From the NCBI GenBank assembly GCA_027486585.1, contig JAIXOU010000052.1, positions 1-46,196 of the forward strand: 46,196 bases of DNA, in the 5' to 3' direction. The DNA is from Verrucomicrobiaceae bacterium (lineage in GTDB: Bacteria > Verrucomicrobiota > Verrucomicrobiia > Verrucomicrobiales > Verrucomicrobiaceae). The position numbers and the translations under genes are program-made. The notes under the pieces are model-generated. The model saw only the letters and a list, made by a program, of their open reading frames with translations. It searched no databases and was not told the DNA's origin. Below, one piece after another: positions 21,999-30,484 of this stretch. Within the stretch, counting starts at the first letter, position 1, and every line of letters begins with the position of its first letter.

Positions 21999-24641
21999 AT
22001 GCCTTCTCCACCCCCGTTCTATCCCATCATGTTTCTCCGATTCCTTTTCTGCCTTCTTGTGCTTCTTTCAGGTCAAGCAACTGCCGAGCGCACCACCGCC
22101 CCTGACCGCACGTGGCAGGGCATCCCCGGCCTCGAGCGCACAGCAAAAGGCCGCGTTTTCTCGTCTTGGTTCACTGGCGGCTCGAAGGAGCCGTCTCCAG
22201 ACAACGAGGTGTTGCTGTGTTGGAGCGATGATGGGGCGAAGACCTTAACGACCCCTCAGGTGATGGGCGAGCCCAAAGATGGTACGCGTTGCTTTGATCC
22301 GACTGTCTGGATCGACCCCAAAGGACGTCTTTGGTATATCTTCAATCGCGGCAACAAAGACACCGCGCAGCATGACGTGTGGGCGCGGATTTGTGACGCG
22401 CCGGATGCCCAGACGCCGATCTTCGGGGCGGAGTTCCGTGTGGGCTTCGATGCGCCGTTCGCCTTTCGCATGAACAAACCGACCGTGCTTTCTACGGGTG
22501 AATGGATCATGCCTGTCACTCACGCCTCGCAGCCGAGCCACGCTTGGTTCCCCTTCGCCGATCAACTCCAAGGTGTGGGCATCTCGAACGATGAAGGCAA
22601 GACATGGAAACTCCACGGTGCTCTCAGCATGCCCAAATGGGCACTCGAATGCATGATCACCGAACTCAAGGACGGTCGTCTCTGGCTCCTCACCCGCACA
22701 GGCAGCGGCTTCCTCTGGGAAAGCCACTCATCTGACAAAGGCCGCACTTGGACGGAGCCGAAAGCCACTCGCATCTCCAATCCCGGCTCCCGATTTTTCA
22801 TCCGTCGTCTGACCTCCGGCAATCTTCTTCTCATCAATCATTACAAGTTTAAGGGCCGCAGCCATCTTTACGCCCAACTTTCCACCGACGATGGCCAAAA
22901 GTGGAACGAAGGCCTCCTGTTGGACGAGCGTTCCGGCGTCTCCTATCCCGATGGCGTGCAGGACAAAGACGGCCTCATCTGGATCACCTACGATCGCGAC
23001 CGCCAAGGCGATGGCGAGATCTTGCTGGCGAAGTTCAAAGAGGAAGACGTGCTCGCAGGCAAAAACGCGTCCGGCGCAGTGACGCTGAAACAGACAATCA
23101 ACAAGCTGCACAAGCCTTCACTCCTCCCCGCCAATTGGGACCCCGCACTCGCGGCGGACATCGTCATGCAGCGGCTCTTACGCGTCTCGGCACCGCAGGT
23201 GAAAGGGGCGCATGATGCGGAGTTCGTCTGCGTCGGCGAGCGAGCCTACATCGTCGAGCATGACAACGACGTGACCCCCGGCCATGGGGCGGGCGCGGCG
23301 ATGTATTGTGTGCTGTCGGTGGTGAACTTGAAGACGCTCAAGGTCGAAAAGACGCACCTGCTTGCCAAAGCGGGCCAGGCATTCGCCAACATCACGTTGC
23401 CAAAGGCGCAGACTTTCGTGCCGCGCATCATCCGCAAGGACGAGCACACGCTGCGCACTTACTTTTGCAGCAAGTCGGCGAGCGAGCTGACTTGGTATCG
23501 CGACTTCGATCTGCGCACGCAAAGCTTCGAAGACAGCATCCACAAAGCCAAACTCAAAACTGCAGCAGGCACCTTCGACATGGAGCCGAGTCATTTTCAT
23601 GCCGATGCAGCGGCCCAAGGCTTCAAAAGACCCGCCGTGAACCACGGCCTCTACATCTTCGATTCGTTCAAGGAGTTCGACGGCAAGCGCTACGTCGCGC
23701 TCAACAACTTCCCCGGCAAACAAAACGCCCTCGCCGTGCTGCATGATGACTTCACCACCTTCGAAGTCATCGGCCACTACAACGAGCCGCAGTCGCAGCA
23801 ACTCAGCGAATCCGCCGTGAATCGCCTGCCCGACGGCACCTGGATGGCCATCGTGCGCAACGACGCGGGCAACTACCACTTCACAACGAGCCGAGACGGC
23901 AAAACATGGACCGCCGCCGAGCCGAAGCCCTTCGTGCCGAATGGCCTGAACTCCAAACCGACCTTCGATAAGTTCGGCGGCGTCTATTACCTCGGCTGGC
24001 AGGAGAACACCAAGATCCAGAACTGCAATCGCAGCGTCTTCAACGTGGACATCTCCCGCGATGGCAAAACCTGGCAGCGCAAATACCGCTTCGAGTCCCC
24101 GCACTCCTTCCAGTATCCCACCTTCCACGAACACGAAGGCACACTCTGGCTAACCGTCAGCCAAAGCGATCACGGTGGCTCCACCGATCGCATCATGTTC
24201 GGCAAACTCGAAGCCGTGGGCGACTTCGAATCACAAAAAGACCACCAGCGCATCGAATGGCCCGCACCGCAGCCACCAGCACCCGCCGTCATGAAAAGCG
24301 GCGTGAAGCTTTTCGATGATCGCGACTACGTCATTGATGAAATGCCCGATGCGGTCAAAAACCTACCCTTTCACCGCACCAGCATCGAAAAGCTCGACGT
24401 GACCGTCACCAAGCCCGGCACCCTTTTCGCACTCACGCCAACAATCCGCCCCAAAGCGGCGAGTCAGGAGGAAGCGCTGCAAAAAGCCGGTTTCACCAAG
24501 GTCGAGGTGCCCGAAGTGCAACTCTTCCCCGGCGAGATCAATCGCATGAGCCTGTATCGCAAAGCGGTGAAAGCCGGTGATCGGCTTCATTTTAAGAAGC
24601 TTGTGCTGCTTGTGTTTGCCGATGGGGTGATCGTGCAGTGA
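21999..24641 (+). CDS. Sialidase-fold (BNR/Asp-box) secreted protein
   Basis: About 880 residues from the ATG at 21999, with AAGAAG just upstream. The ATG at 22029 is an alternative; both give a signal peptide ending near SGQATA. Five Asp-box motifs are visible: SNDEGKTW, SSDKGRTW and STDDGQKW in the first half (about residues 195-300), and SRDGKTWTA and SRDGKTWQR in the second (about 630-690). This suggests two propeller-like regions. The N-terminal IPGLERTAKG resembles the sialidase RIP region, but the catalytic Arg position is Gly, so true sialidase activity is doubtful. More likely a glycan-active or glycan-binding protein under control of the divergent LacI regulator. Confidence 0.85.
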   Translation: MPSPPPFYPIMFLRFLFCLLVLLSGQATAERTTAPDRTWQGIPGLERTAKGRVFSSWFTGGSKEPSPDNEVLLCWSDDGAKTLTTPQVMGEPKDGTRCFDPTVWIDPKGRLWYIFNRGNKDTAQHDVWARICDAPDAQTPIFGAEFRVGFDAPFAFRMNKPTVLSTGEWIMPVTHASQPSHAWFPFADQLQGVGISNDEGKTWKLHGALSMPKWALECMITELKDGRLWLLTRTGSGFLWESHSSDKGRTWTEPKATRISNPGSRFFIRRLTSGNLLLINHYKFKGRSHLYAQLSTDDGQKWNEGLLLDERSGVSYPDGVQDKDGLIWITYDRDRQGDGEILLAKFKEEDVLAGKNASGAVTLKQTINKLHKPSLLPANWDPALAADIVMQRLLRVSAPQVKGAHDAEFVCVGERAYIVEHDNDVTPGHGAGAAMYCVLSVVNLKTLKVEKTHLLAKAGQAFANITLPKAQTFVPRIIRKDEHTLRTYFCSKSASELTWYRDFDLRTQSFEDSIHKAKLKTAAGTFDMEPSHFHADAAAQGFKRPAVNHGLYIFDSFKEFDGKRYVALNNFPGKQNALAVLHDDFTTFEVIGHYNEPQSQQLSESAVNRLPDGTWMAIVRNDAGNYHFTTSRDGKTWTAAEPKPFVPNGLNSKPTFDKFGGVYYLGWQENTKIQNCNRSVFNVDISRDGKTWQRKYRFESPHSFQYPTFHEHEGTLWLTVSQSDHGGSTDRIMFGKLEAVGDFESQKDHQRIEWPAPQPPAPAVMKSGVKLFDDRDYVIDEMPDAVKNLPFHRTSIEKLDVTVTKPGTLFALTPTIRPKAASQEEALQKAGFTKVEVPEVQLFPGEINRMSLYRKAVKAGDRLHFKKLVLLVFADGVIVQ

Positions 24642-24683
24642 GTGGCAAATAATGCCGATTCTTTCTCTCGATTCCTTGTTACA

Positions 24684-24765
24684 TCACATCCCCTTCACCA
24701 CCATCTCGCGGAAGGCGCGGACGTGGGCGAGTTCGTGGCGGCCTTTGGAGTGGAGGAGGGCGATG
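24684..24765 (-). pseudogene. Remnant of a LysR-type regulator gene (3' end)
   Basis: Read on the minus strand it gives IALLHSKGRHELAHVRAFRE followed by MVVKG, M and a stop. This is nearly the same as the C-terminus of the intact LysR gene at 31973-32968 (VALLHPKGRHEIAHVRAFRE). The DNA match is strong from about 24690 to 24760 and then stops. Upstream codons do not resemble LysR, so only the 3' tail survives. Confidence 0.75.
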
Positions 24766-24866
24766 TTGTAGCAGAACCACGAAGAGTCGTTTGAACTCTT
24801 CCTCAAACCTTTTCGTCTGCTCAAAATTTTCCCGCAAGAAAACGCTGTGGCGCGGGTATTTGGACC

Positions 24867-25682
24867 GTGACACCCATAGAACACGTTCCAAATACGGCAC
24901 AGAAGCGTTCCAATAGCGCGACGAGTGACAGCATTGAGGCTCCGGCGCTGGATCGGGGGCTGGCGATTCTGGAGGCGCTGGATGCGAGGACGGAGGGGAT
25001 GAGTTTGTCGGAGATCAGTCGGGGCATCGGCAGTCCGAAGAACTCGACCTCACGGCTGGTGCAGACCTTGATGGTGCGCGGCTATGTGGAGCGGGATGAG
25101 GCGACGATGATCATCCGCCTGACGGGCAAGCTGCTGCGGCTGGGGCATCCGCGCGTGGGTCGAGTGAGCCTGGTGGAGTGTGCGCTGGAGCCGATGCGTG
25201 CGCTGAGGGATGCAGTCGGCGAGACGGTGCAGCTCGGCATTCCCATCGGGGACGAAGGTGTGATCATCGAACAGGTGGAGAGCACGCAGGCGGTGCGCAT
25301 CTGCGTGGAGATCGGTCTGCGTTTTCCACTGCACAACAACGCTCCCGGCAAGGTGCTGCTGGCTTTTCAGCATCCGAAGGCCTGCGAGCGGACGATTCAA
25401 CGGCTGAAACTGGCGCGTTTCACCGCGCGCACGATCACGACGAAAGAATCGCTGCGACAGGAATGCGAGCGCGTGGTGAAGCTGGGCTACGGCACGGACT
25501 GGGGCGAGGCGGACGAAGGCATTCATTGCGTGGCCGCGCCGGTGTTTGACCGGCCGAATCACCTGCTGGCGGTGATTTGGGCCTCGGCAGTGGCCGGGCG
25601 CATGCCAAAGGCTCGTTTTCCCAAAGTGGCGGTCGAAGTGATGAAAGCCGCGCGTGAGATTGAAAGGAGGCTGGGAGCATGA
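24867..25682 (+). CDS. IclR-family transcriptional regulator
   Basis: 271 residues from a GTG start; no suitable ATG lies before the DNA-binding domain. The winged helix-turn-helix lies at about 29-90 (LDRGLAILEALDA, SLSEISRGIGSPKNSTSRLV, LVQTLMVRGYVERD). The effector domain lies at about 100-265, with VGETVQLGIPIGDEGVIIEQV, PLHNNAPGKVLLAF and HCVAAPVFD, which are IclR family signatures. IclR proteins often regulate catabolic genes for aromatic acids or sugar acids. Its stop overlaps the start of the following PSD1 gene (ATGA), so the regulator is probably co-translated with the module it controls. Effector unknown. Confidence 0.93.
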   Translation: MTPIEHVPNTAQKRSNSATSDSIEAPALDRGLAILEALDARTEGMSLSEISRGIGSPKNSTSRLVQTLMVRGYVERDEATMIIRLTGKLLRLGHPRVGRVSLVECALEPMRALRDAVGETVQLGIPIGDEGVIIEQVESTQAVRICVEIGLRFPLHNNAPGKVLLAFQHPKACERTIQRLKLARFTARTITTKESLRQECERVVKLGYGTDWGEADEGIHCVAAPVFDRPNHLLAVIWASAVAGRMPKARFPKVAVEVMKAAREIERRLGA

Positions 25683-28600
25683 AGCAGGTTTTTTTGCTCT
25701 TTGGATGCTTCGCGAGCGTTTCGAGCGTTTTTGCGGATGAGTTCTTCACCTCGAAAATCGAGCCACTGCTCAAGCAGCGCTGCTACGAGTGCCATTCGCA
25801 CGAGAAAAAGATGAAAGGCGGGCTCACGCTCGATTCGAGGAGCGGTTGGGAACAGGGCGGCGACTCAGGGCCGACCTTGGTGGCGGGAAAGCCGGAGGAG
25901 AGCCTGCTCATCAAGATGGTGCGTTGGAGCGATGACGAGCATCAGATGCCGCCGAAGGAGAAACTGCCATCGGCGGAGATTGCGCTGCTGGAGGAGTGGG
26001 TGAAGCGTGGCGCGCCTGATCCGCGTGTGATGGTGAAGAAACGGCCCACGGAGTCGGATTGGTGGTCGCTGAAGCCGCTGGTGATGCCGAAGATACCGGA
26101 AGTCGCGGGCGTGGATCATCCAGTGGATCGTTTCATCCGTGCGCGTCTCGCCGAGCGGAAGATCATGCCTTCGCCTGAGGCGGATCGGCGCACGTTGATC
26201 CGGCGTGTGATGTTTGATCTGCATGGGTTGCCGCCATCTCATACCGAGGTGGAGGCTTTCTTGGCTGAGACGGAGAGACCATCAGACAATCAGACTGGGG
26301 GACAATCAGACAAGGAGAAGGACAGCTCATTGTCTCCCCATCCCATTGTCTCATTGTCTGCCTACGAAAGACTGGTGGACCGTCTGCTCGAGTCGCCGCG
26401 CTATGGCGAGCGCTGGGCGCGGCACTGGCTGGACACGATCCACTTCGCGGAGACGCATGGCTGCGGCCATGACCTGCCTCGCGACCATGCGTGGCGCTAC
26501 CGCGACTATGTCATCGCCGCGCTGAACGAGGACAAGTCATGGCCACGCTTCGTGCGCGAGCAACTCGCGGCCGATGTGTTGTTTCCCGAGGAGCCGAAGC
26601 TTATCGCGGCGCTCGGTTTCCTCGGTGCGGGTGTCTTTGACCACAGCGCCTATCAGACCGCGCCGACGAACTTTGACTATCTCGACCGCGATGACCTCGT
26701 GACGCAGACGATGGGCGCTTTTGCCAGCACCACGGCGAACTGTGCCCGCTGCCACGCGCACAAGTTCGATCCCATCTCGCAGGACGATTATTATGCTTTG
26801 CAGGCAGTCTTCGCGGGACTCATCGAGGGGGACATTCCTTTCGATGAGGACAAGACGGTGGCGCAGTCGCGAAAGCACTGGCAAATGCTCCTCACCGCCG
26901 CCGAGGCGAAGGATAAGGCCGCTCTGCTCAACCCGGAAAATACAGCACTGGTCAGCACCTGGGAAAAAACGCAAGGAGCGCCGGTGAAGTGGACGCCGCT
27001 GGGCTATGAGAGCTTTGTCAGCACCGACGGTTCGAGCCTCAAACGCTCCGGCGAAGTCATTCTCTCCTCCGGCTCTAAACCGGACAAGGACAGCTACATC
27101 ATCACCAGCAGCGTGCCGCTCACGAAGATCACCGCGCTGCGACTCGATGTGCTCGCGGAGCCTTCTTTGCCGATGAAAGGACCGGGGCGTCAGGACAATG
27201 GCAATCTCACGCTCAGCGAGATCGAGGCTCAGCTCTTCGATCCCGGTGCCGCGCAGCCGGTGAAGCTGAAGTTCACGCGTGCCACGGCGGACTTCGATCA
27301 GCAGGGTTGGACCTCGGCGATGGCGATTGATGGCAACGCGGCGACTGGCTGGGGCATTCATCCGGCGGTGGGCGTGTCGCACCATGCGGTGTTCGAGATG
27401 GCGGATGCCGTCGCCATCAAGCCCGGCGCGAGGCTCACGCTCACGCTGAAGCAGCTTTCCGGGAAATCGCATCTCATCGGCTCCTTCAAGCTTTCCGTGA
27501 CTGATGAACCCGCCGTGCGTGCCGCTGCCATGCCGATGCTGGCTCAGGAGGCGCTCACGCTGCCTGCTGAGAAACGCAGCGAGCCAGAGCGACTCGCGCT
27601 CGCCGCTCATGCGCTGCGCATTCGTGCCGACGAGGAAATGAAAAAGCTGCCCGCGCCAGCGCAGGTCTATGCCGCCGCGAAGAAGGCCGATGTGCTGCTC
27701 GCCGTGAGCAAAGGCACGCCGACCACCATCGGCAAACCGAAGACCGTGCAAGTGCTGAAGCGCGGCGAGTTTGACAAGCCGATGAAGGAAGCCGTGAGCG
27801 GTGCCTTGAGCGCGATCCATGCGCTGCCCGCCCGTTTTGAAAAGGCGCACACCTCGGATGAATCCGCGCGCCGTGCCGCGCTGGCTGACTGGCTTGCGGA
27901 TGAAAAGAACCCGCTCACCTGGCGCAGCATCGCCAATCGCATCTGGCACTATCACTTCGGTCGAGGTCTTTGTGACACGCCAAACGACTTTGGCCGAATG
28001 GGCGGCACACCATCGCATCCCGAGCTGCTCGACTGGCTCGCATGCGAACTGCGCGACAGCGGCGGCTCCTTGAAGCACCTGCATCGCCTCATCGTCACCA
28101 GCGCCGCCTATCGGCAGAGCAGCGCCCATCGCGATGACGCTGCGCTTCTGGATGCTGACAACCGTCTCCTCTGGCGCATGAACCGGCTGCGGCTCGATGC
28201 GGACAGCTATCGCGACTTCGTGCTAGCCACCAGTGACCGACTCGATCCCGCGCTCGGAGGTCCCAGCGTGCGGCAGTTCGTCACCGGCCCGCCCGTGCAG
28301 CTCACACCCACGCTGAACTACGAGGCCTACGACTGGGCCGCACTGCCGAAGCATCGCCGCAGCATCTACCGCTTCGTCTGGCGCGGCGTGCCCGATCCCT
28401 TCATGGACGCGCTTGATTTCCCCGATCTCGGCATGCTGGCTCCCGCACGCGGTTTCTCCGCCTCCGCGCTGCAATCACTGGCCCTCTACAACAACCGCTT
28501 CGTGCTCCACTTCAGCGGCGAGCTGGGGAAACAACTCACCACGCCCGAAGAAGCCGTGCGCCGTGTTTTGCTCCGTGAACCGACGACGGAAGAAGTCCGC

Positions 28601-28687
28601 CAGTTTGGTGCGTATGCTCAAAAGAACGGTCTCGCCGCGCTCTGCCGTGTGCTGCTCAACAGCAACGAGTTCCTGTTTGTGAACTGA
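25679..28687 (+). CDS. PSCyt1 / DUF1549 / DUF1553 protein with in-frame palindromic insert
   Basis: 1002 residues with a signal peptide (1-19). PSCyt1 has CYECH at 35-39. DUF1549 spans about 145-400 (LIRRVMFDLHGLPP; YGERWARHWLD; second heme-like motif CARCH from C355). A discoidin-like beta region follows at about 470-620 (TKITALRLDVLAEPSLP). DUF1553 starts near 731 (DWLADEKNPLTWRSIANRIW, FGRGLCDTPNDFG) and runs to a typical ending LLNSNEFLFVN. Residues about 198-223 are low-complexity (SDNQTGGQSDKEK then SLSPHPIV) and encoded by a palindromic DNA repeat. Expected to be exported and possibly di-heme; the reaction is unproven. It sits between IclR and an esterase gene. Confidence 0.93.
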   Translation: MKQVFLLFGCFASVSSVFADEFFTSKIEPLLKQRCYECHSHEKKMKGGLTLDSRSGWEQGGDSGPTLVAGKPEESLLIKMVRWSDDEHQMPPKEKLPSAEIALLEEWVKRGAPDPRVMVKKRPTESDWWSLKPLVMPKIPEVAGVDHPVDRFIRARLAERKIMPSPEADRRTLIRRVMFDLHGLPPSHTEVEAFLAETERPSDNQTGGQSDKEKDSSLSPHPIVSLSAYERLVDRLLESPRYGERWARHWLDTIHFAETHGCGHDLPRDHAWRYRDYVIAALNEDKSWPRFVREQLAADVLFPEEPKLIAALGFLGAGVFDHSAYQTAPTNFDYLDRDDLVTQTMGAFASTTANCARCHAHKFDPISQDDYYALQAVFAGLIEGDIPFDEDKTVAQSRKHWQMLLTAAEAKDKAALLNPENTALVSTWEKTQGAPVKWTPLGYESFVSTDGSSLKRSGEVILSSGSKPDKDSYIITSSVPLTKITALRLDVLAEPSLPMKGPGRQDNGNLTLSEIEAQLFDPGAAQPVKLKFTRATADFDQQGWTSAMAIDGNAATGWGIHPAVGVSHHAVFEMADAVAIKPGARLTLTLKQLSGKSHLIGSFKLSVTDEPAVRAAAMPMLAQEALTLPAEKRSEPERLALAAHALRIRADEEMKKLPAPAQVYAAAKKADVLLAVSKGTPTTIGKPKTVQVLKRGEFDKPMKEAVSGALSAIHALPARFEKAHTSDESARRAALADWLADEKNPLTWRSIANRIWHYHFGRGLCDTPNDFGRMGGTPSHPELLDWLACELRDSGGSLKHLHRLIVTSAAYRQSSAHRDDAALLDADNRLLWRMNRLRLDADSYRDFVLATSDRLDPALGGPSVRQFVTGPPVQLTPTLNYEAYDWAALPKHRRSIYRFVWRGVPDPFMDALDFPDLGMLAPARGFSASALQSLALYNNRFVLHFSGELGKQLTTPEEAVRRVLLREPTTEEVRQFGAYAQKNGLAALCRVLLNSNEFLFVN
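26272..26360. repeat. Imperfect palindromic element inside the PSD1 gene, copy 1
   Basis: Left arm words CAGACAATCAGAC, GGGGGACAATCAGACAAGG; right arm words CTCATTGTCTCCCC and CCCATTGTCTCATTGTCTG. The right arm reverse-complements to CAGACAATGAGACAATGGG, so the whole folds into a long imperfect hairpin. It is read through in frame with no stop, adding about 28 residues between the DUF1549 start and the YERLVDRLLES helix. Related to copy 2 at 45674-45751. Confidence 0.85.
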
Positions 28688-28693
28688 ATCATC

Positions 28694-30466
28694 ATGCGCA
28701 TGAGACCGCCCCTCACACTCCTCGCCACCCTGCTGCTTGCGCCTCTGACAACGCTTGCCCAGGAACCTCAAACACCGTCGTGGACGACGTCGCCGGTGCG
28801 CGCTCCCCGCGTGGAGTTTCGAACTTTCCAGAGCCAGGCGGCGAAGACAGCGGTGAGTTTCCATGTCTTCACGCCGGAGATTTACGACAATGAAAAGGAG
28901 AAACGCTTTCCGGTGCTCTACTGGCTGCACGGCAGCGGCGGCGGGGGAAAGGGCATCGCTCCGCTGTCCACGTTTTTTGACCGCGCGATCCGCGAGGGCA
29001 AGATCGCGCCGTTGCTCGTGGTGTTTCCCCACGGCATGGCTGCGAGCATGTGGTGCGACTCAAAGGACGGCACCGTGCCGGTGGAGACCATGGTGGCGCG
29101 GGAACTCGTGCCGCACATCGACGCCACCTTCCGCACGCTCGCCACGCGGGAGGCCCGCATACTTGAGGGTTTCAGCATGGGCGGCTACGGTGCCGCGCGA
29201 TTGGGATTGAAGTATTCGCAACTCTTCGGCGCGGTCTCCATCCTGGCTGGAGGACCACTGGACCTGGATTTCGCCGGGCCGCGCGCCACCGGCAATCCAG
29301 CCGAGCGGGAGCGCATCTTGAACGGCACTTTCGGTGGCGACCTCGACTATTACCGGGCCATCCACCCGATCACTGTCGCGGAACAGCAGGCGGATGCCGT
29401 GCGCGGGAAGATGCGCGTGCGGATCGTGGCCGGTGCGCGTGACAGCACGGGGCCGCTTAACCGCGCCTACTCCGATTATCTCAAGGAACTGAACATCGCC
29501 CACACGTTCACCATCGTGCCGGGTGTCGGCCACGATACACTCCCCTTGCTCACAGGCCTCGGCGACGAGAACTGGCAATTCTACAGTTCCGCGCTAGGCA
29601 GTTCGTCGGCGACACAGCCGCCGCCAGCCACACTCATCTCCCACCGGCTCCTCGTCACCGACTACGGCGGCAACCGCGTGTGCATCCTGTCCGCGGCGGG
29701 TGAGATCGAATGGGAATATCCGGCGACCACGCCGCAGGACTGCTGGCTGCTGGCGAATGGCAATGTGCTCTTCAGCCAGAGCAGCGGCGCGGTGGAGGTC
29801 ACGCAGGACAAAAAGGTGGTGTGGCAATACACCGCGCCGCCGCAGGCGAAGGTCCACTCCTGCCAGCCCTTGCCGGATGGCAGCGTGCTTGTGGCCGAGT
29901 GCTTCATGAGCCGACTCGTCATCGTCGGACGCGATGGCCGAGTGGTGAAGGAACTACCAGTGAAGTCCACGCCGAAGGTGATGAGTCATCAGTTTCGCGG
30001 TGTGCGCCGCAGCGCGGACGGTCACTTCTGGGTTTGCCTCATGGATGAAAAGAAGGTCGTCGAACTCGATGCTGAGGGTGTCCTGCTGCGCGAGATCCCG
30101 CTCGACGGGCAGCCCGGCGGGATCGTGAAACTGCCGAATGGCCACCTGCTCATCAGCCTGTGGGACAAGACGGAAATCATCGAACTGGATGCGGACCTCA
30201 AACCCGTGTGGCGCATTGGTGAAAACGAACTGCCCGGAAATCCGCTGCGCATCCCCATGGGCATCCACCGCCTGCCGAACGGCAACACCGTCTTCGGCAA
30301 CTACATCGGCCACGGCTTCACCGGCAAGCAACCGATGCTCTTCGAGGTCACACCGGACAAAAAAGTGGTCTGGGAGTTCGCCGACCACGCCCGCTTCAAG
30401 ACCGTCTGCCAGGTGCAGATCATCGACACACCCGCCGACCCGCAGAAAGGCGAGGTGCTGCGCTGA
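28694..30466 (+). CDS. Esterase (alpha/beta hydrolase) fused to beta-propeller
   Basis: 590 residues with a signal peptide ending near TLAQE. The first half is an esterase-D/feruloyl-esterase-like alpha/beta hydrolase: VLYWLHGSGGGGKG, nucleophile S161 in GFSMGG, and H280 in GVGHDTL as the probable catalytic His. An Asp before it (GARDSTGP) is the likely third member. From about residue 310 to the end there is a propeller with repeats of the form G.VV.E.P and ELDAEGVLLREIPLDGQPGG, resembling PQQ-like/arylsulfotransferase-like propellers. It lies 6 bp after the PSD1 gene and 18 bp before a DUF1501 gene, so all are probably one operon. Possibly removes ester groups from a polymer; substrate unknown. 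Confidence 0.88.
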   Translation: MRMRPPLTLLATLLLAPLTTLAQEPQTPSWTTSPVRAPRVEFRTFQSQAAKTAVSFHVFTPEIYDNEKEKRFPVLYWLHGSGGGGKGIAPLSTFFDRAIREGKIAPLLVVFPHGMAASMWCDSKDGTVPVETMVARELVPHIDATFRTLATREARILEGFSMGGYGAARLGLKYSQLFGAVSILAGGPLDLDFAGPRATGNPAERERILNGTFGGDLDYYRAIHPITVAEQQADAVRGKMRVRIVAGARDSTGPLNRAYSDYLKELNIAHTFTIVPGVGHDTLPLLTGLGDENWQFYSSALGSSSATQPPPATLISHRLLVTDYGGNRVCILSAAGEIEWEYPATTPQDCWLLANGNVLFSQSSGAVEVTQDKKVVWQYTAPPQAKVHSCQPLPDGSVLVAECFMSRLVIVGRDGRVVKELPVKSTPKVMSHQFRGVRRSADGHFWVCLMDEKKVVELDAEGVLLREIPLDGQPGGIVKLPNGHLLISLWDKTEIIELDADLKPVWRIGENELPGNPLRIPMGIHRLPNGNTVFGNYIGHGFTGKQPMLFEVTPDKKVVWEFADHARFKTVCQVQIIDTPADPQKGEVLR

Positions 30467-30484
30467 AAACCTCATCTTCATGCC

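Noticed and set aside
26537..28129. 530-codon minus-strand open frame
   Set aside because: It is a shadow of the PSD1 gene; no domain was recognised in its translation.
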